A DNA stretch of 64,000 nucleotides from Oncomelania hupensis (GCA_036898135.1 CM072523.1:45735329-45799328); one strand, 5' to 3'. Counted from the first letter of the stretch, positions 41,042 through 52,945 are shown. Notes: generated by a model from the letters alone, not told the origin. Numbers and translations: made by a program.

Positions 41042-41890
41042 AACAAACGAAGAAGAAGAAGAACAAAATGAACAAGAAAAACAACAAGAAAAAGAACAAG
41101 ATGAAGGAGAAGAGTAAGAAGAACAGTACCAACAACAATAACAATAGCAACCAAAATAACACTAACAACAACTGTAATATCAAGATCAGAAGAAGAAGAA
41201 TGAGAAGAAGAAGAAAAAGAAGAAGAAATGAAGAAGAAGAAGAACAAAACAAGAAAAACAAGAAAATGAACAAGAAAAAGAAGAAGAAAGAGAACAAAAT
41301 GAAGGAGAAGACGAAGAAGAACAGTAACAACAATTACAATTACATTAAAAATAACACTAACAACAACAACAGTAATATCAAGATCAGAAAAAGAAGAAGA
41401 AGAAGAAGAAGAAGAAGGAGAAGGAGAAGAAGAAGAAGAAGAAGAAGAAGAACAAGAACAAGAAGAACAAGAACAAGAACAACAACAAGAAGAACAAGAA
41501 AATTAAAAAGAAAAAGAAGAAGAAAGAGAACAAAATGAAGGAGAAGACGAAGAAGAACAGTAACAACAATTACAATTACATTAAAAATAACACTAACAAC
41601 AACAACAGTAATATCAAGATCAGAAGAAGAAGAAGAAGGAGAAGGAGAAGAAGAAGAAGAAGTAGAAGAAGAAGAAGAAGAACAAGAACAAGAACAAGAA
41701 AAACAACAAGAAGAACAAGAAAATTAAAAAGAAAAAGAACAAGAAAGATAACAAAATGAAGGAGAAGATGAAGAAGAACAGTAACAACAATTACAATAAC
41801 ATTAAAAATAACACTAACAACAACAACAGTAATATCAAGAAGAAGAAGAAGAAGAAGAAGAAGAACAACAACAACAACAACAACAAACTC
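41042..41890. repeat. AAG/AAC-rich array with ~220-240-bp higher-order repeat
   Basis: A composite unit recurs at about 41094 (variant), 41297, 41532 and 41753: AACAAAATGAAGGAGAAGA, GAACAGTAACAACAATTACA, TTAAAAATAACACTAACAAC, AACAGTAATATCAAGA, then a variable AAG block. Period about 221-240 bp. Only the AAG blocks vary much in length. Long Lys/Asn/Arg frames across it are low-complexity artefacts. Confidence 0.88.
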
Positions 41891-42024
41891 AACATCATCA
41901 ACAACCCCATAATGAACAAGAAGATCAAGAAGATGGTGATGCACCTGTACAATGAAGGAAAGAGGATATGTAAGAGCCAGGAGACCCACAGCACGGAACT
42001 ACATTATGATAAACAAAGGCAGGC

Positions 42025-42424
42025 AATTGATATAAAAGCGATGCGAGTCTCCCATACTCGTCCATTCACAGTCTCCAGGATCCACCAAGAACGAGGCTCT
42101 CAGTCACCCGTCCGCGAGACACTGCGCGAGACTTCATACGTCACAGCGCGCGCGTAGGGAAATTCCTGTATTACTGCGCGAGACAGAAGATAGTGCTGTA
42201 AGTAACTTAGAAAAGTAGTCCTGAGACGCCGTGACGACGAGCGCTGTTAGCGAGGCATCTGGGACAAGACGCAGAGTTACGTCGAAAGTTGTCCAAGGAA
42301 CACCTGACGTCATCCAAGAGTATACAAACTTCTGCATAAAAACAGAAGACCAACAAGAGCAAGGTCTTCTGTGAACTGCAACGCATTTGCTCCGCTCTTT
42401 GGATTGGAAGAAAAAGTAAGTTAA
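42025..42424 (+). promoter_or_regulatory. Candidate promoter with non-coding first exon
   Basis: GATATAAAAGCGATG (42030-42044) is a good TATA box. The next ~250 bp is unusually GC/CpG-rich for this window (several CGCG words at 42108-42180), and GAAAAAGTAAGTTAATTC at 42410-42427 is a strong splice-donor-like site. Together these could be a host promoter and 5' UTR exon, or an LTR. No coding exon follows within reach that I can recognise. Confidence 0.3.
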
Positions 42425-42774
42425 TTCTTTTTATCTAATTGATTAAACAAAACCACAACATTAGTTGTACCTAAATCACGACTTTTAGATTGTGCTTTGT
42501 TTGTATGTGTTATTTTTTTTAAATGAAATTTTGATGTTTTAGTGAATTTAAAGGAATAGAAAAAAAGAAAGTTCTACTAGATAAGTTTATGTTGAACTTT
42601 CTTTCGGAGAAGCAGCTCATGATACGATGCACGTACTTTTAAGTTGAATTAATAAATGGGGGAAAAATTAATTCCGTCTTATGAAACTTTAAACTTTCAT
42701 TCGTTGAAGTTGCGGAAATTACCCTTCATGTCAGCGGAGTAAATGCACCATACAGAAAAAGAGAAAAAAGAAGA

Positions 42775-42787
42775 GGAGAAGTAGAAG

Positions 42788-42819
<32 letters not shown>

Positions 42820-42894
42820 GAAGAAGTAGAAGAAGAAGAAGAAGAAGAAGAAGAAGAAGAAGAAGAAGAAGAAGAAGAAGAAGAAGAAGAAGAA

Positions 42895-42964
<70 letters not shown>
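42775..42964. repeat. (GAA)n then (GAT)n array
   Basis: About 120 bp of GAA with GTA interruptions, changing to about 68 bp of GAT at 42896. A longer triplet-rich flank extends to ~43060. Confidence 0.95.
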
Positions 42965-42965
<1 letters not shown>

Positions 42966-43060
42966 CAAAGAATAACAAGGAGAACAAGACACACAAGAAG
43001 AAAACATAGAAGAAGAGAAACAAGAAGAACAAGACGAAGAAGAAATAGAGGAAGAAAATA

Positions 43061-43263
43061 ATATTGGCAATAAAAATTAACGTTACGTTCATTATTTAAT
43101 AAATGGCCCTTGTAGGGTAAGCGGTTTATGATCAGTCAGTTGTTTAAAAAGAAATAATAAGATATATCACAACAGGCCTAACAAGTTTTAAAGGTTAAAA
43201 CAAGTTTTGGGGGTTAAATCACGCTTTGAGGTATTCAATATAAACATGTGATTTTTTAAAATT

Positions 43264-43327
<64 letters not shown>

Positions 43328-44287
43328 TTTTTTGCATTGTTTAACCAATTCATGTAAAACGAAAAGGCTGGAAAAGAGTGTCCCGCTTGGTCTTGTATAA
43401 TTTAAGCATTTCTTTCTCTTCTAAAGCAATACATTTTTAATTAGTTGTTTGGGCACATGCAAAATTTCTTTTAAAAAAAGTAACTAGTGAAGACACATTT
43501 TTACTTTGGTGTAAGCAATTTGCGTTCAATTATTAATTTATTTTTTTTTACTTTGATTGAACGTGGTCTAAAAAATAAAAGTATTCCTATGAATTCTTTT
43601 AGGAGGACAGAAAGTTACCGAGTTTAATATTGACAAGTTTCCTTTTAATAGCTTGTTTTATTTTTGTTTCTCCTACTTCGTAACAGTTCGTGAAGATTAA
43701 AAAAAAATCATGTGGTAGAATGGTAGAGTCCAATCCCGGAAATACAAAAGAGCTTTGTTTCATTTCAATTCATATGAATACTTTAAAATACAAATTGAAT
43801 TAAATAAGTTAATTTTTCCCCACTGCCTAGTGTTTTAAAAGTCTTTTAAAAATGACATAAAAGTGTAAAGAATTAAATATTTTGCTTGTATGGATTCTTT
43901 CTCCACCCGCTAGCCCCGCGCTTTCACACCCTGGTATTATTTCAACATATTCGAAGACTTTTCCGGAAAACAAAAAAAAACAAAAAAAAAAAACCTGCAT
44001 GTTTAAATCGTTTCGATTATGAAATGGCTGCCTTTGTTGGGGGAAATTATAAATTATTATTTTACAATTTCCTGTCTGCCTGTGTTTCTAGAGATTATTG
44101 AGATATCTGCATTTCCGCGACATTTGCCAAATTGCAAATCTGCTTTGCACGCGTGTGGTCTTTTCTAATCTAGTATAAATACCTTTAAATCACGAACTCA
44201 GTTCATTTAAAGGTTGGTCGGGGTTCCTGTTTTCTGCTGCGATTCTCTATTGCGAGATATAACGTGTTCATGTTCTTCTTCTTCTTC
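43061..44287. other. Non-coding, AT-rich, with (TTTA)n 43267-43325
   Basis: The tetranucleotide array is clean. No gene is supported; A runs at 43973-43995. Confidence 0.55.
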
Positions 44288-44850
44288 TTACCCCCAGTGT
44301 GGGTGCAGGGGGTTTCTGTATGAATAGTATCCCCACTTTCTGGAAATTTAGTGATTTAAAATTCTCACCGTCGCTGTCCTTTTCATTTGTTCTTTCTCAT
44401 TCCTACTCTGTTCTATCAAACTATTAAATTATCTTCTTTTTCGCTAGACCAATCACCTACCTTTTTTTTGAAAACTCTTCCGGGACAAAACTCCTCATTT
44501 GTATGTGAGGTCTGTTGTATCAGCTTAGGAATATTGGACGCTTTCTGCCAATTGATCACGAGGGCTTTCTATGATATTATTATTTAACAATGTAGGCATT
44601 TTATATGTATGTGTTTTGTTGATATTTTATAATGATGTTTGTATTCTATTTTGTTTTTATAAACTGGGGTTCAATAAATTAGAGAGTAGCCTCAGCGTCC
44701 CCTGCGTGGGATGCCTTTATTGTACAGTTACCGGCTGGTGGATTGCCTTCAGTGTTACCACTGGGGTTGTTTCAGCAGATCTTTTATACGGATTAGGTGC
44801 GAGTCCTCTTTCAGACAACTTGCTGTCTTTAATTTGTGGTCCTGATTCTG
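44288..44850 (+). repeat. Family A retroposon, copy 1 (3'-truncated)
   Basis: Starts ACCCCCAGTGTGGGTGCAGG and continues colinear with the copy at 45830. Shared blocks include AATAGTATCCCCACTTTCT, CATTCCTACTCTGTTCTATC, CTTCCGGGACAAAACTCCTC, GCATTTTATATGTATGTGTT and CCTCAGCGTCCCCTGCGTGG. It ends near GTGGTCCTGATT without the usual tail. Short frames inside are not conserved between copies, so the unit appears non-coding. Confidence 0.88.
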
Positions 44851-45263
44851 CTATCGTTTTTGTGTAAAGTTCTTATTTTCAAAGTATCTTGTTGTATAAT
44901 GAGCGGGTCCTCTATGTGCTACCTAAATCATTTATGTACTCAGCCACGTATACAAAGATGTACACATTCATCATTCAGGTAAAACCCTTGTCATGTAAGA
45001 AAGCTTAAATGTACAGAACGGACGTATTTTGTCCCAACTTCTGTTTTGTCCCCATGCGCTTTCTTTGTTTCTTTTTTTTTCTTCCGGAAAGTGGAAGTTC
45101 AAGTTCATTCCTTTGCTGTTGTAATTATTCTCCTCCCGGTAACTTCAAAGTTTTTTTTTTTTTCGCTTTCCCTTAATTTGATGAAAGAAAAAATATTTAA
45201 GCGTTGTTCGACATCTGTTAATGACTCATTAGTCTTGAGGTCAACAACCTACCAGTTGCAATG
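44851..45263. other. Non-coding
   Basis: Nothing recognised. Confidence 0.5.
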
Positions 45264-45362
45264 CGAAGAAGAAGAAGAAGAAGAAGAAGAATAAGAAGAT
45301 GATGATGATAATGATGATGATGATGATGATGACGATGATGATAATGATGATGATAATGATGA
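45264..45362. repeat. (GAA)n and (GAT/AAT)n tract
   Basis: GAA run 45265-45298 then ATGATG/ATAATG to 45362. The following 45380-45600 has several near-palindromic 'gaaatcggc/gccgatttc' words. Confidence 0.9.
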
Positions 45363-45817
45363 AGGTTTGCATAATTTATTATGTAACAAAATTGTGAAAT
45401 TGCCGAATTAATGAAATCGGCAGCCCGCTTAGTTTCTGATTTCGTGAAATTGGAATTGCTTGTCAAGAACTCGCAAATTCGATAGGCTGTTTCCAATATA
45501 TAGTGAACTCGTTTTTCAAAGTTGAAATAGGCAACCTATTTCACGAAAGCGGAGGTCAATTTCATTAAATTGGAGTTTTTGCCGATTTCACGAAGTCGGA
45601 GGTAGATCAACGTCCCCGGAAACATTAGGCATATAGAGGACAGTCCTCTCGCAGACACAGTGCATCACCTATATAGTCTTTCCACAATCGAGAGAAAGTC
45701 CGAACATTCTAGCATGACGCATAAACAACAAATCAAACTAAAACTCGTCACCGGAACTTGTCTTACGTCATATAACTTTATTTAGGTTAGAAGAATCTCT
45801 TAGCTACCACTAGATGT
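45363..45817. other. Non-coding
   Basis: Short inverted words (TTTCGTGAAATTGG, GCCGATTTCACGAAGTCGG) give local hairpin potential. No gene. Confidence 0.45.
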
Positions 45818-45829
45818 ATCTACATGCTT

Positions 45830-46408
45830 GTCACCCGTTGGGGTGCCGGGGGTTTCAGTATAAATAGTATCCCCACTTTCTTGAAATTTAGTGCTTTAAA
45901 TTCCCACTGTCGCGGTCTTTCTCATTTGCTCTTTCTCATTCCTGCTCTGTTCTATCAATCTGCTATACAATTTTCTTCCTCGCCAGACCAGTCATCTACC
46001 TTTTTTCTTGAAAAACCTTCCGGGACAAGACTCCTTATTTGTGTATGAGGCCTATTGGATCAGCTTTGGGAATATTGGACGCTTTCTGACAGGTGGTCAC
46101 TAGGGCTTCCTATGATGTTATTATTTAGCAATGTAGGCATTTTATATGTATGTGTTTTGTTGATAATTTCTAGTGATGTTTGTATTCTATTTTGTTTTTG
46201 TAAACGGGGGTTCGATAAATTAGAGTACAGCCTCAGCGTCCCCTGCGTGGGATGTCTTTATTGTAAAGTGACTGGCTGGTGGAGAACTGTCAGTTTTACC
46301 ACTAGGGTTGTTTCAACAGATCTTTTATGCGGATCAGGGGTTGTCCGGTCCTGATTTGGCTCGGAAGAGTCCGCTGGACCTAAAGCAATAATCATGTAAT
46401 GTAATGTA
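45830..46408 (+). mobile_element. Family A retroposon, copy 2 (complete, 12-bp TSD)
   Basis: 579 bp between perfect 12-bp direct repeats ATCTACATGCTT (45818-45829 and 46409-46420). The 5' end GTCACCCGTTGGGGTGCCGG matches the start of copies 1 and 3. The 3' end is AGAGTCCGCTGGACCTAAAG then CAATAATC and an ATGTA pentamer tail (46393-46408). No frame is conserved and no A/B boxes are seen, so it is likely moved by a LINE's enzymes. I cannot match it to a named SINE. Confidence 0.92.
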
Positions 46409-46420
46409 ATCTACATGCTT

Positions 46421-47500
46421 CGACCGATAGTAAACAAGTAAGTCTAGAAAGCTCTCCAATAATATTGACTAACGAAAATTATCAACATTAATTTTCACAA
46501 AGCTTTTTCTAACAACAACGCAAAATCAAATCAAAGGTAAATACACTCTGTTATTGCATGCATTGCAAAACAAAACGATCGGATCTATCGTGTGCGTCTC
46601 ACACGTAACACTGTGCGCTAATTGCGGGAAAGTATGCTTACCTACCGGAGACTCAATATTTGATAGTAAGTTGAGCAGCCACACATACAGATGAACTCTT
46701 CTCTGTGGGCAATTCTACAAACAACAACAGCAAAACAACAACAACAACAACAGCAAAACAACAACGAAAAACAACACCAACAAACCCAAACAGCTGGAAA
46801 TGAAAAAGAATAAATTATTTCAAAAACACGCAACTGGATTATACATGAAAACTCTAATTGACAAAGTACAATGAACTAACAAAGGAAACATTACATTGAA
46901 AATGTTTTATAAAAACAAAACACACAACAAAAACACCAATAGCAAAATCTCATATGTTTTGGCAAAGAACAGAAGAACACTTAACTGTATTAAATAGTTA
47001 TTTCTTCATTATAACATTGAAACGATCCTGGAATATGTTTTACACAATGTCCTCTTCCCTTTTTTCTGTCTCGTTCTCTTTCCCCACATAAAAGCGAAGT
47101 ATAGGATCCATGGCCCCATAGTATGTGCCTCAACATATTAATCGGTAACGTATTACTTGAAACTTGAAACTTTTTTTATTAGGGATAAAGATTTTAGACT
47201 AATGATACAGTCTAATCTTCCAATCTGTCCCTTACGATAATGATAGCAAGGTAATAATACCAATAATTATATAATGGGAGTGTCTTTTAATCTCTCAAGA
47301 CGGTCAAGGAGTTTTTATTTTTATTATTTTTATTTATTATTTAGGTGTGGTTGCATGGATAGTTTTGCGTGGGCAAATTATTATTCTATTTATTTGTAGC
47401 CGGTGTGGTTGGCTTGTCCGCGTTCAGAGATTTCTTTCTCATCTGACGAACAGATGGCAACAACTGAAAAGGGGTGAGTGTTCGAGAAAGATTGCGGGGG
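46421..47500. other. Non-coding, AT-rich
   Basis: CAA-rich run at 46715-46790. No gene supported. Confidence 0.5.
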
Positions 47501-47506
47501 TGGGGG

Positions 47507-47508
<2 letters not shown>

Positions 47509-47549
<41 letters not shown>
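47509..47549. repeat. (GA)n microsatellite
   Basis: Short clean GA array. A GTCT run follows at 47692-47732. Confidence 0.9.
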
Positions 47550-47551
<2 letters not shown>

Positions 47552-48744
47552 AGATAACAGTAATAATAATGTATGACAAAACAAATTTTTTTTTTAAAAA
47601 TCTTTGTAACACTCGATTCTCTCCCCTCTCATTCCCTCCCATCCACTCTTCCTCACTACCACCCAATTGGGCTCACCCCGCTTTTCCCCTCTCTGTCTCT
47701 CTGTCTGTCCGTCTGTCTGTCTGTCTGTCTCTCTTAAAACACATTAACAATTAATTAAACATTAGATGATTAATGTTGTTAATTAATATTTACAACATTA
47801 AATTGATTTCCATTTTTTTGAAAATGATTGGATATAACGATGACCTGGTTTATTTGTTATTGTTCCACGATGTTTACATTATAACATTAAATTGTTATAT
47901 CGAATGGTTATTGTTACATGCCCCAAAGGGCAAGATGTAAAAAAAAGCACCTCCAGTGCTTACTCTTTAACCCTTGCAAAATAAAATTGTTATCTGATCT
48001 TTTCTCATTTATTTTATGTTATCTCTCGAAAAAACAAAACAAATGTAGGGAAAATACGTGGAATGAGCATCGTCAGTGTTATCTGTCTTGCACAGATGCA
48101 TGGACAACTGCTGGTCGAATTTCATGAAGTAATCGCCAAATTGAGCAGTTAGCGTGATTATCAATGATTAATTTGAATGCAGGTAATGTAAACAAACAAG
48201 CAGTGAAGCAAACACGCAAAACAAAAGAAAACAAAGAAATTAAACAAACAAGCTATAGTAACAAAGAAAACAAACAAAACTAACAGAAAAGAGAAGAGAA
48301 AAACAGAAAAGAACAGAAAATAAAAGAAACTTCAACTTCTACTTCAACATTTTATTGGCTCCAAGTACATGGAGAAATTGCTTAGCGCATAGAAAGAACA
48401 TATAAAAACCCGTTAGAAATTAAAAAAAGACATTCACGCAACATCGACTCGCACACCGTCATTGTATCACAGCAAAAGAATATCACACTGCTACTTATTG
48501 TATCACATCACCTGTATTATACGGGAATTATACCTGGAACTTACGGCTAGCTCTGAAGGTTCCGACCCAAAGTTGAACATGTGTAGTGGTGATGTGGTTG
48601 TGCTGCTAAAAATAAACAACATAAAAGAAGAGAGAAGAAAGAAAGATAAATAGAACGATAAAAAGAAAGAAAAGGAAATATAAGAAAGAAAGATAAATAA
48701 AAAAAGATAGAAAGAAAGAAAACAAAAGACAGAAAGATAGATAG
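47550..48744. other. Non-coding, AT-rich
   Basis: A/AAAC-rich at 48180-48330 and GAAA/GATA-rich at 48620-48745, adjoining the LINE 3' end on the minus strand. No gene supported. Confidence 0.5.
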
Positions 48745-50849
48745 AAATAGAATTAGAATTTATTTCCAATAAAGGCCAACTCGAGTTACGGAACGAGGGC
48801 GTTTACAAAAACAAAGTGAAACACGTTATAAATAGTATGCACACAATTAGTCAGATATGAATACAGTTATTACAAACAGTCTTTCCAAAACAATATGCAC
48901 GATTGAAGTATAATATAGTCGGTACTCAAGAAAGGCGAGGTAAAATAACAATCATGAACTAGCATGATCCAATCGTCTTAAGGCCTTGTACAAATATATC
49001 GCAAAAATTACACACAGTGTTGACTTTCTTTGATGCTAACAGCAGTGCAAGTTTAAACTTCGATGGGTGTCTAAAGAACCTTGGAGGAATAAGATCATGT
49101 CTTAAATCTTGAAGAGCCGAGCAACACAGCACAAAGTGAACTTCGTCTTCTGCAGAAGACAGACATAAACGACATGCAAAGCAATTTCAGGACACACCAA
49201 GTTAAAATTTTACTACGGCCTTCAAAGCATGCCTATTAACTGATACAGAAATGTACACTTCTTCTAACAACGTTGTTTTAAATGTACAATAAGCCTTAAA
49301 CCTTTCACTAGATTGAATATGATTATTTCAGTCTTGCCAACGCCAGTCAATGATTCTCTTCTTGAAACAGGACAAAAAGTCTTCACACATCCATCACCCT
49401 GAGTTAGCCAGACATACTGAAAGCCATAATGACCCAGACATAACCTAATATGTGTTGCCCAAGTACTTTTACCTCTGCTATCTAAGGTTTTCAGCTTCAC
49501 ATATGCTTTATAAGGTAGCTTGTTTGCATTCATTCTAGTTAATTTTAGCCTAAAGTTTATACAACGTACGTACGAATTTAAATAGATCGGGTAACGTCCA
49601 AGTCTCCATAAAATAAATCATTAGGAGTACGTCTGTGAACACCAAGAAAACGTTTCAGAGCAAACAAATGCACTTCTTCCATAACTGTTGAATAAGTCAG
49701 ACCCCACACTTCAGCACCATATTTGATAACAAGTTGAACGTGGGCATCAAATAGTTTAATAAAAACATGGGCATGCACTTTATCAAATGTATACAAACTA
49801 CTTAAAATACTTAATACAGCACGTTTTGCTCTAGAAACCATGTACCAGGTCATGACAAGCAACATTAGAATTCAACTTAGTGGAAAAATATAGATTAAGA
49901 TATTTTTATGAATTTACTACTTCCATTTTCTGAGCACCAAAATACCATTTTTCACGAGCCGCTAAATGCCTCACTCTTACGAAAAACAACAATACTGCTC
50001 TTGCCCATATTAACTTTCAACTGTAATTTTTCTGCAGCAGAATGCAAATTATTTAACTGTTTCTGCAATTAAAGCAATATCATCGGCAAAAAGCAAGATG
50101 AATAACTCAATGACTTCAGAAGATAAAGCAACACTATGTTTATCGTTATTAATAATTTTAAGAGCTAGCTCGTTTATAAAAAGAGAAAACAAAATAGGAC
50201 TACATACATCTCCCTGCTTCGCGCCCTTTGTGCAATTAATAAAATCAGTCAACATAGCACCACATCGTATCTAAGCTTTGCCATGTGAATACATATTCTT
50301 TACACGTTGATACAGTTTACCCTTTATACCATTCTTCATCAGAATCTGCTCAAGTAGTTTCCTAGAAATACTGTCAATAGCTTTTTCGAAGTCAATGAAG
50401 ACCACATATAATTTGCGGTTACTTGAGAATTGTTTTTGCACAGCAGTAAGCAGTGTAACATTATGGTCCATAGTAGAGTAATCTTCTTTAAATCTGTTTG
50501 GTATTCATATGTTAAATCATTTAACCTTATCCAATCTTGAAACCTATTGTTAATAACAGAATCATATAATTTACTGCTAACATCACATATAGAAATTCCT
50601 CTATAATTATTCGGATCATTGATGCAATCTTTCTTAAATAAAGGCAAAATTATTGCTTCATACCAAGTTTCAGGATAAATACCTGTATCAAACACTGTAT
50701 TAAATAATTTCACCAGACAGTCAACTACTGTCTCGTCAGAAAATTTGAAAAATTCACCAATCAGCTCGAGCAGCTTTTTAGTCTTAAGTTTTTTAATTGT
50801 AAGCAAAACTTCATCTTTAGACATAGGTCTATCAAGTACATTATGTTTG

Positions 50850-50930
<81 letters not shown>

Positions 50931-50931
50931 C
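50850..50931. repeat. (ATC)n microsatellite within the LINE
   Basis: About 80 bp of ATC triplets between the linker and RT segments of the decayed LINE. Confidence 0.95.
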
Positions 50932-51349
50932 CACCGTCATTATTGCTTTCAACATCATCATCAACACCATCAGCATCAACAAAATCACATTTTTTCTCAA
51001 ATATATTTAAAATGCTGAAATCAATCGTCCACTGTTACATTGTTCCGTTGAGTTTTTCGACTAGATATGTTCTTAATTTGCTGCCAGAAGTCCTTTTGGA
51101 TGTTAACAGCATTCAAAAGATTATTAAATAAATCGGCATTATACAGTTTCATTGTATTATTCTCGTCTTGCTTTGCAATAAGTGTGTCCATCCGCAGATT
51201 CTAACGATTTACGAAATTTCCTCAAGAGCTGACGCGCATTACGTCTTGCGAGAGGATAGTCATAATCAAACCAATCATGATTACGAGGACCTTTAACACA
51301 AGTTTAGCAACTAGACACGACGCACAGACTTATATTGCATCATTGAACA

Positions 51350-51922
51350 TTACATTACATGATTATTGCTTTATGTCCAGCGGACTCTTCCGAGCCAAAT
51401 CAGGACCGGACAACCCCCGATCCGCATCAAAGATCTGCTGAAACAATCCCAGTGGTAAAACTGAATGCTCTCCACCAGCCAGTCACCCCACAATAAAGAC
51501 ATCCCACGCAGGGGACGCTGAGGCTATACTCTAATTTATCGAACCCCCGTTTAAAAAAACCAAAACAGAATACAAACATCATTACAAAATATCAACAAAA
51601 CACATACATATATAATGCCTACATTGCTAAACAATAACATCATAGGAAGCTCCAGTGACCACCTGGCAGAAAGCGTCCAGTATTCCCAAGCTGATCCAAC
51701 AGACCTCACACACAAATAAGGAGTCTTGTCCCGGAAGAGTTTTCAAGAAAAAAGGTAGGTGACTGGTCTAGCGAAGAAGAAGATAGTATAGCAGATTGAT
51801 AGAACAGAGTAGGAATGAGAAAGAACAAATGAGAAAGACAGCGACAGTGGGAATGCAAAAGCACTAAATTTCCAGAAAGTGGGGATACTATTTATACTGA
51901 AACCCCCGGCACCCCAATGGGG
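51350..51922 (-). mobile_element. Family A retroposon, copy 3 (complete, 13-bp TSD)
   Basis: 573 bp on the minus strand, flanked by perfect 13-bp repeats GCATCATTGAACA (51337-51349 and 51923-51935). Read minus, it starts CCCCCATTGGGGTGCCGGGG and ends in the ATGTA-type tail (51350-51362). It sits in the linker region of the decayed LINE. Removing it and one TSD reconnects the LINE sequence. Confidence 0.93.
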
Positions 51923-52031
51923 GCATCATTGAACACGTTCAAGGCATCATTAACATTAACGTCTAACAAACCTGATGCATGCTCTAATTTGGACTTGAAC
52001 TCGTCCGTCACCTCTTAGTCCCTCACGATAC

Positions 52032-52085
52032 GGTCCTGATTTGGCTCGGAAGAGTCCGCTGGACCTAAAGCAACAATAAATCAAA
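52032..52085 (+). mobile_element. Family A retroposon, 54-bp 5'-truncated copy with TSD
   Basis: Only the last ~50 bp of family A (GGTCCTGATTTGGCTCGGAA to ACCTAAAGCAACAATAAA) is present, between 12-bp repeats CCCTCACGATAC (52020-52031 and 52086-52097). It shows that the 3' end is what the copying machinery recognises. It lies in the same LINE as copy 3 but in the opposite orientation. Confidence 0.9.
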
Positions 52086-52238
52086 CCCTCACGATACTGC
52101 TGTTCACAATCAGAATTCCAGGAGAACTTTTCCAATATTGTCCCAATAGTTTTCGTCATATTAGATTGTGCAATATTACCAGGCGTTATGTACTGTGAAT
52201 TCCAATGGCATGTGTTGGGACTGTTTGATCAGCGACGG

Positions 52239-52430
52239 TTATTGGCGTGTAGAAAATATGGCATCAAACAAATCATGTGAGACTAGGAAGCAATCGTTAA
52301 CACCGTTCCCAAAATCCCTGATGTATGTGTAACGATCCCCATGATCACCATTACAAACACCGTTCGAATTGTAAAGTCCTAGAGAACTACACATACTTAA
52401 CAGACATTTCCCGTGTGAATTTAACACCAT
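52239..52430 (-). pseudogene. LINE endonuclease fragment
   Basis: 63-residue open segment of the decayed LINE: NSHGKCLLSMCSSLGLYNSN, then a GD..R.TY.....G...D motif and LVSHDLFD. These are the C-terminal blocks of an APE-like endonuclease (exonuclease-endonuclease-phosphatase fold) that nicks target DNA. The catalytic N-terminal part is not recognisable upstream. Confidence 0.7.
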
Positions 52431-52672
52431 GTTACTCGTACGGTGTACACGGTGGAACTACACAGTCCCAGCAAGCTCCAACCCGTCGGTCAGAAATTCT
52501 GGAACAGTCTGTTCACACTCCTGAGGCGTATCGTTTGGAGTTTATTTATGCAGTCCGTAGAAAAGCAAGTTATTCCGTCTAGATCGGCTCTCCAAGTCAT
52601 CAGCTTTTAGGTCGATGTCAACAAGCTTGGACCTCAGCTCTGCATTTTCCTGTCTGAGTATATGCCACCTCC

Positions 52673-52945
52673 TCACGAAGATCCTCCACTTTTTTCCTTT
52701 ACCCTGGAATATGCCGAATGAATCTCCTCACCCAGATCTGTTAACCTCTTATCAAGATTGGTGTCCATGTCAGCAAACTTCTCGTTGATGTTGGAGTCCA
52801 TAGTAGCAAACTTCATCCCAATGTTAGAATCTACAGCCGCCAACCGTTGCATGGCGTCATTCAAGGTAAAGTCTTTAGCAGCGACTACTTCCGGTTTCAT
52901 CTCATTTCCCCCACACTGTCCAGCAGAGCGCCTCCCGTATACCAC
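52673..52945 (-). CDS. Short coiled-coil frame of unknown identity
   Basis: 90 residues with repeating AAVDSNIGMKFATMDSNINE / KFADMDTNLDKRLTDL, an 11-residue periodicity typical of a coiled coil. It lies upstream of the LINE endonuclease on the same strand, so it could be the LINE's first ORF or a gag-like remnant. Not recognised beyond that. Confidence 0.35.
   Translation of the reverse strand: MVYGRRSAGQCGGNEMKPEVVAAKDFTLNDAMQRLAAVDSNIGMKFATMDSNINEKFADMDTNLDKRLTDLGEEIHSAYSRVKEKSGGSS

Noticed and set aside
40651..41538. Long Lys/Asn/Arg or Val/Leu/Ile frames
   Set aside because: Low-complexity AAG/AAC or complementary CTT/GTT repeats; no conserved domain.
42697..43092. 131-residue Phe-rich minus frame
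   Set aside because: Derived from GAA/GAT arrays; not a membrane protein.
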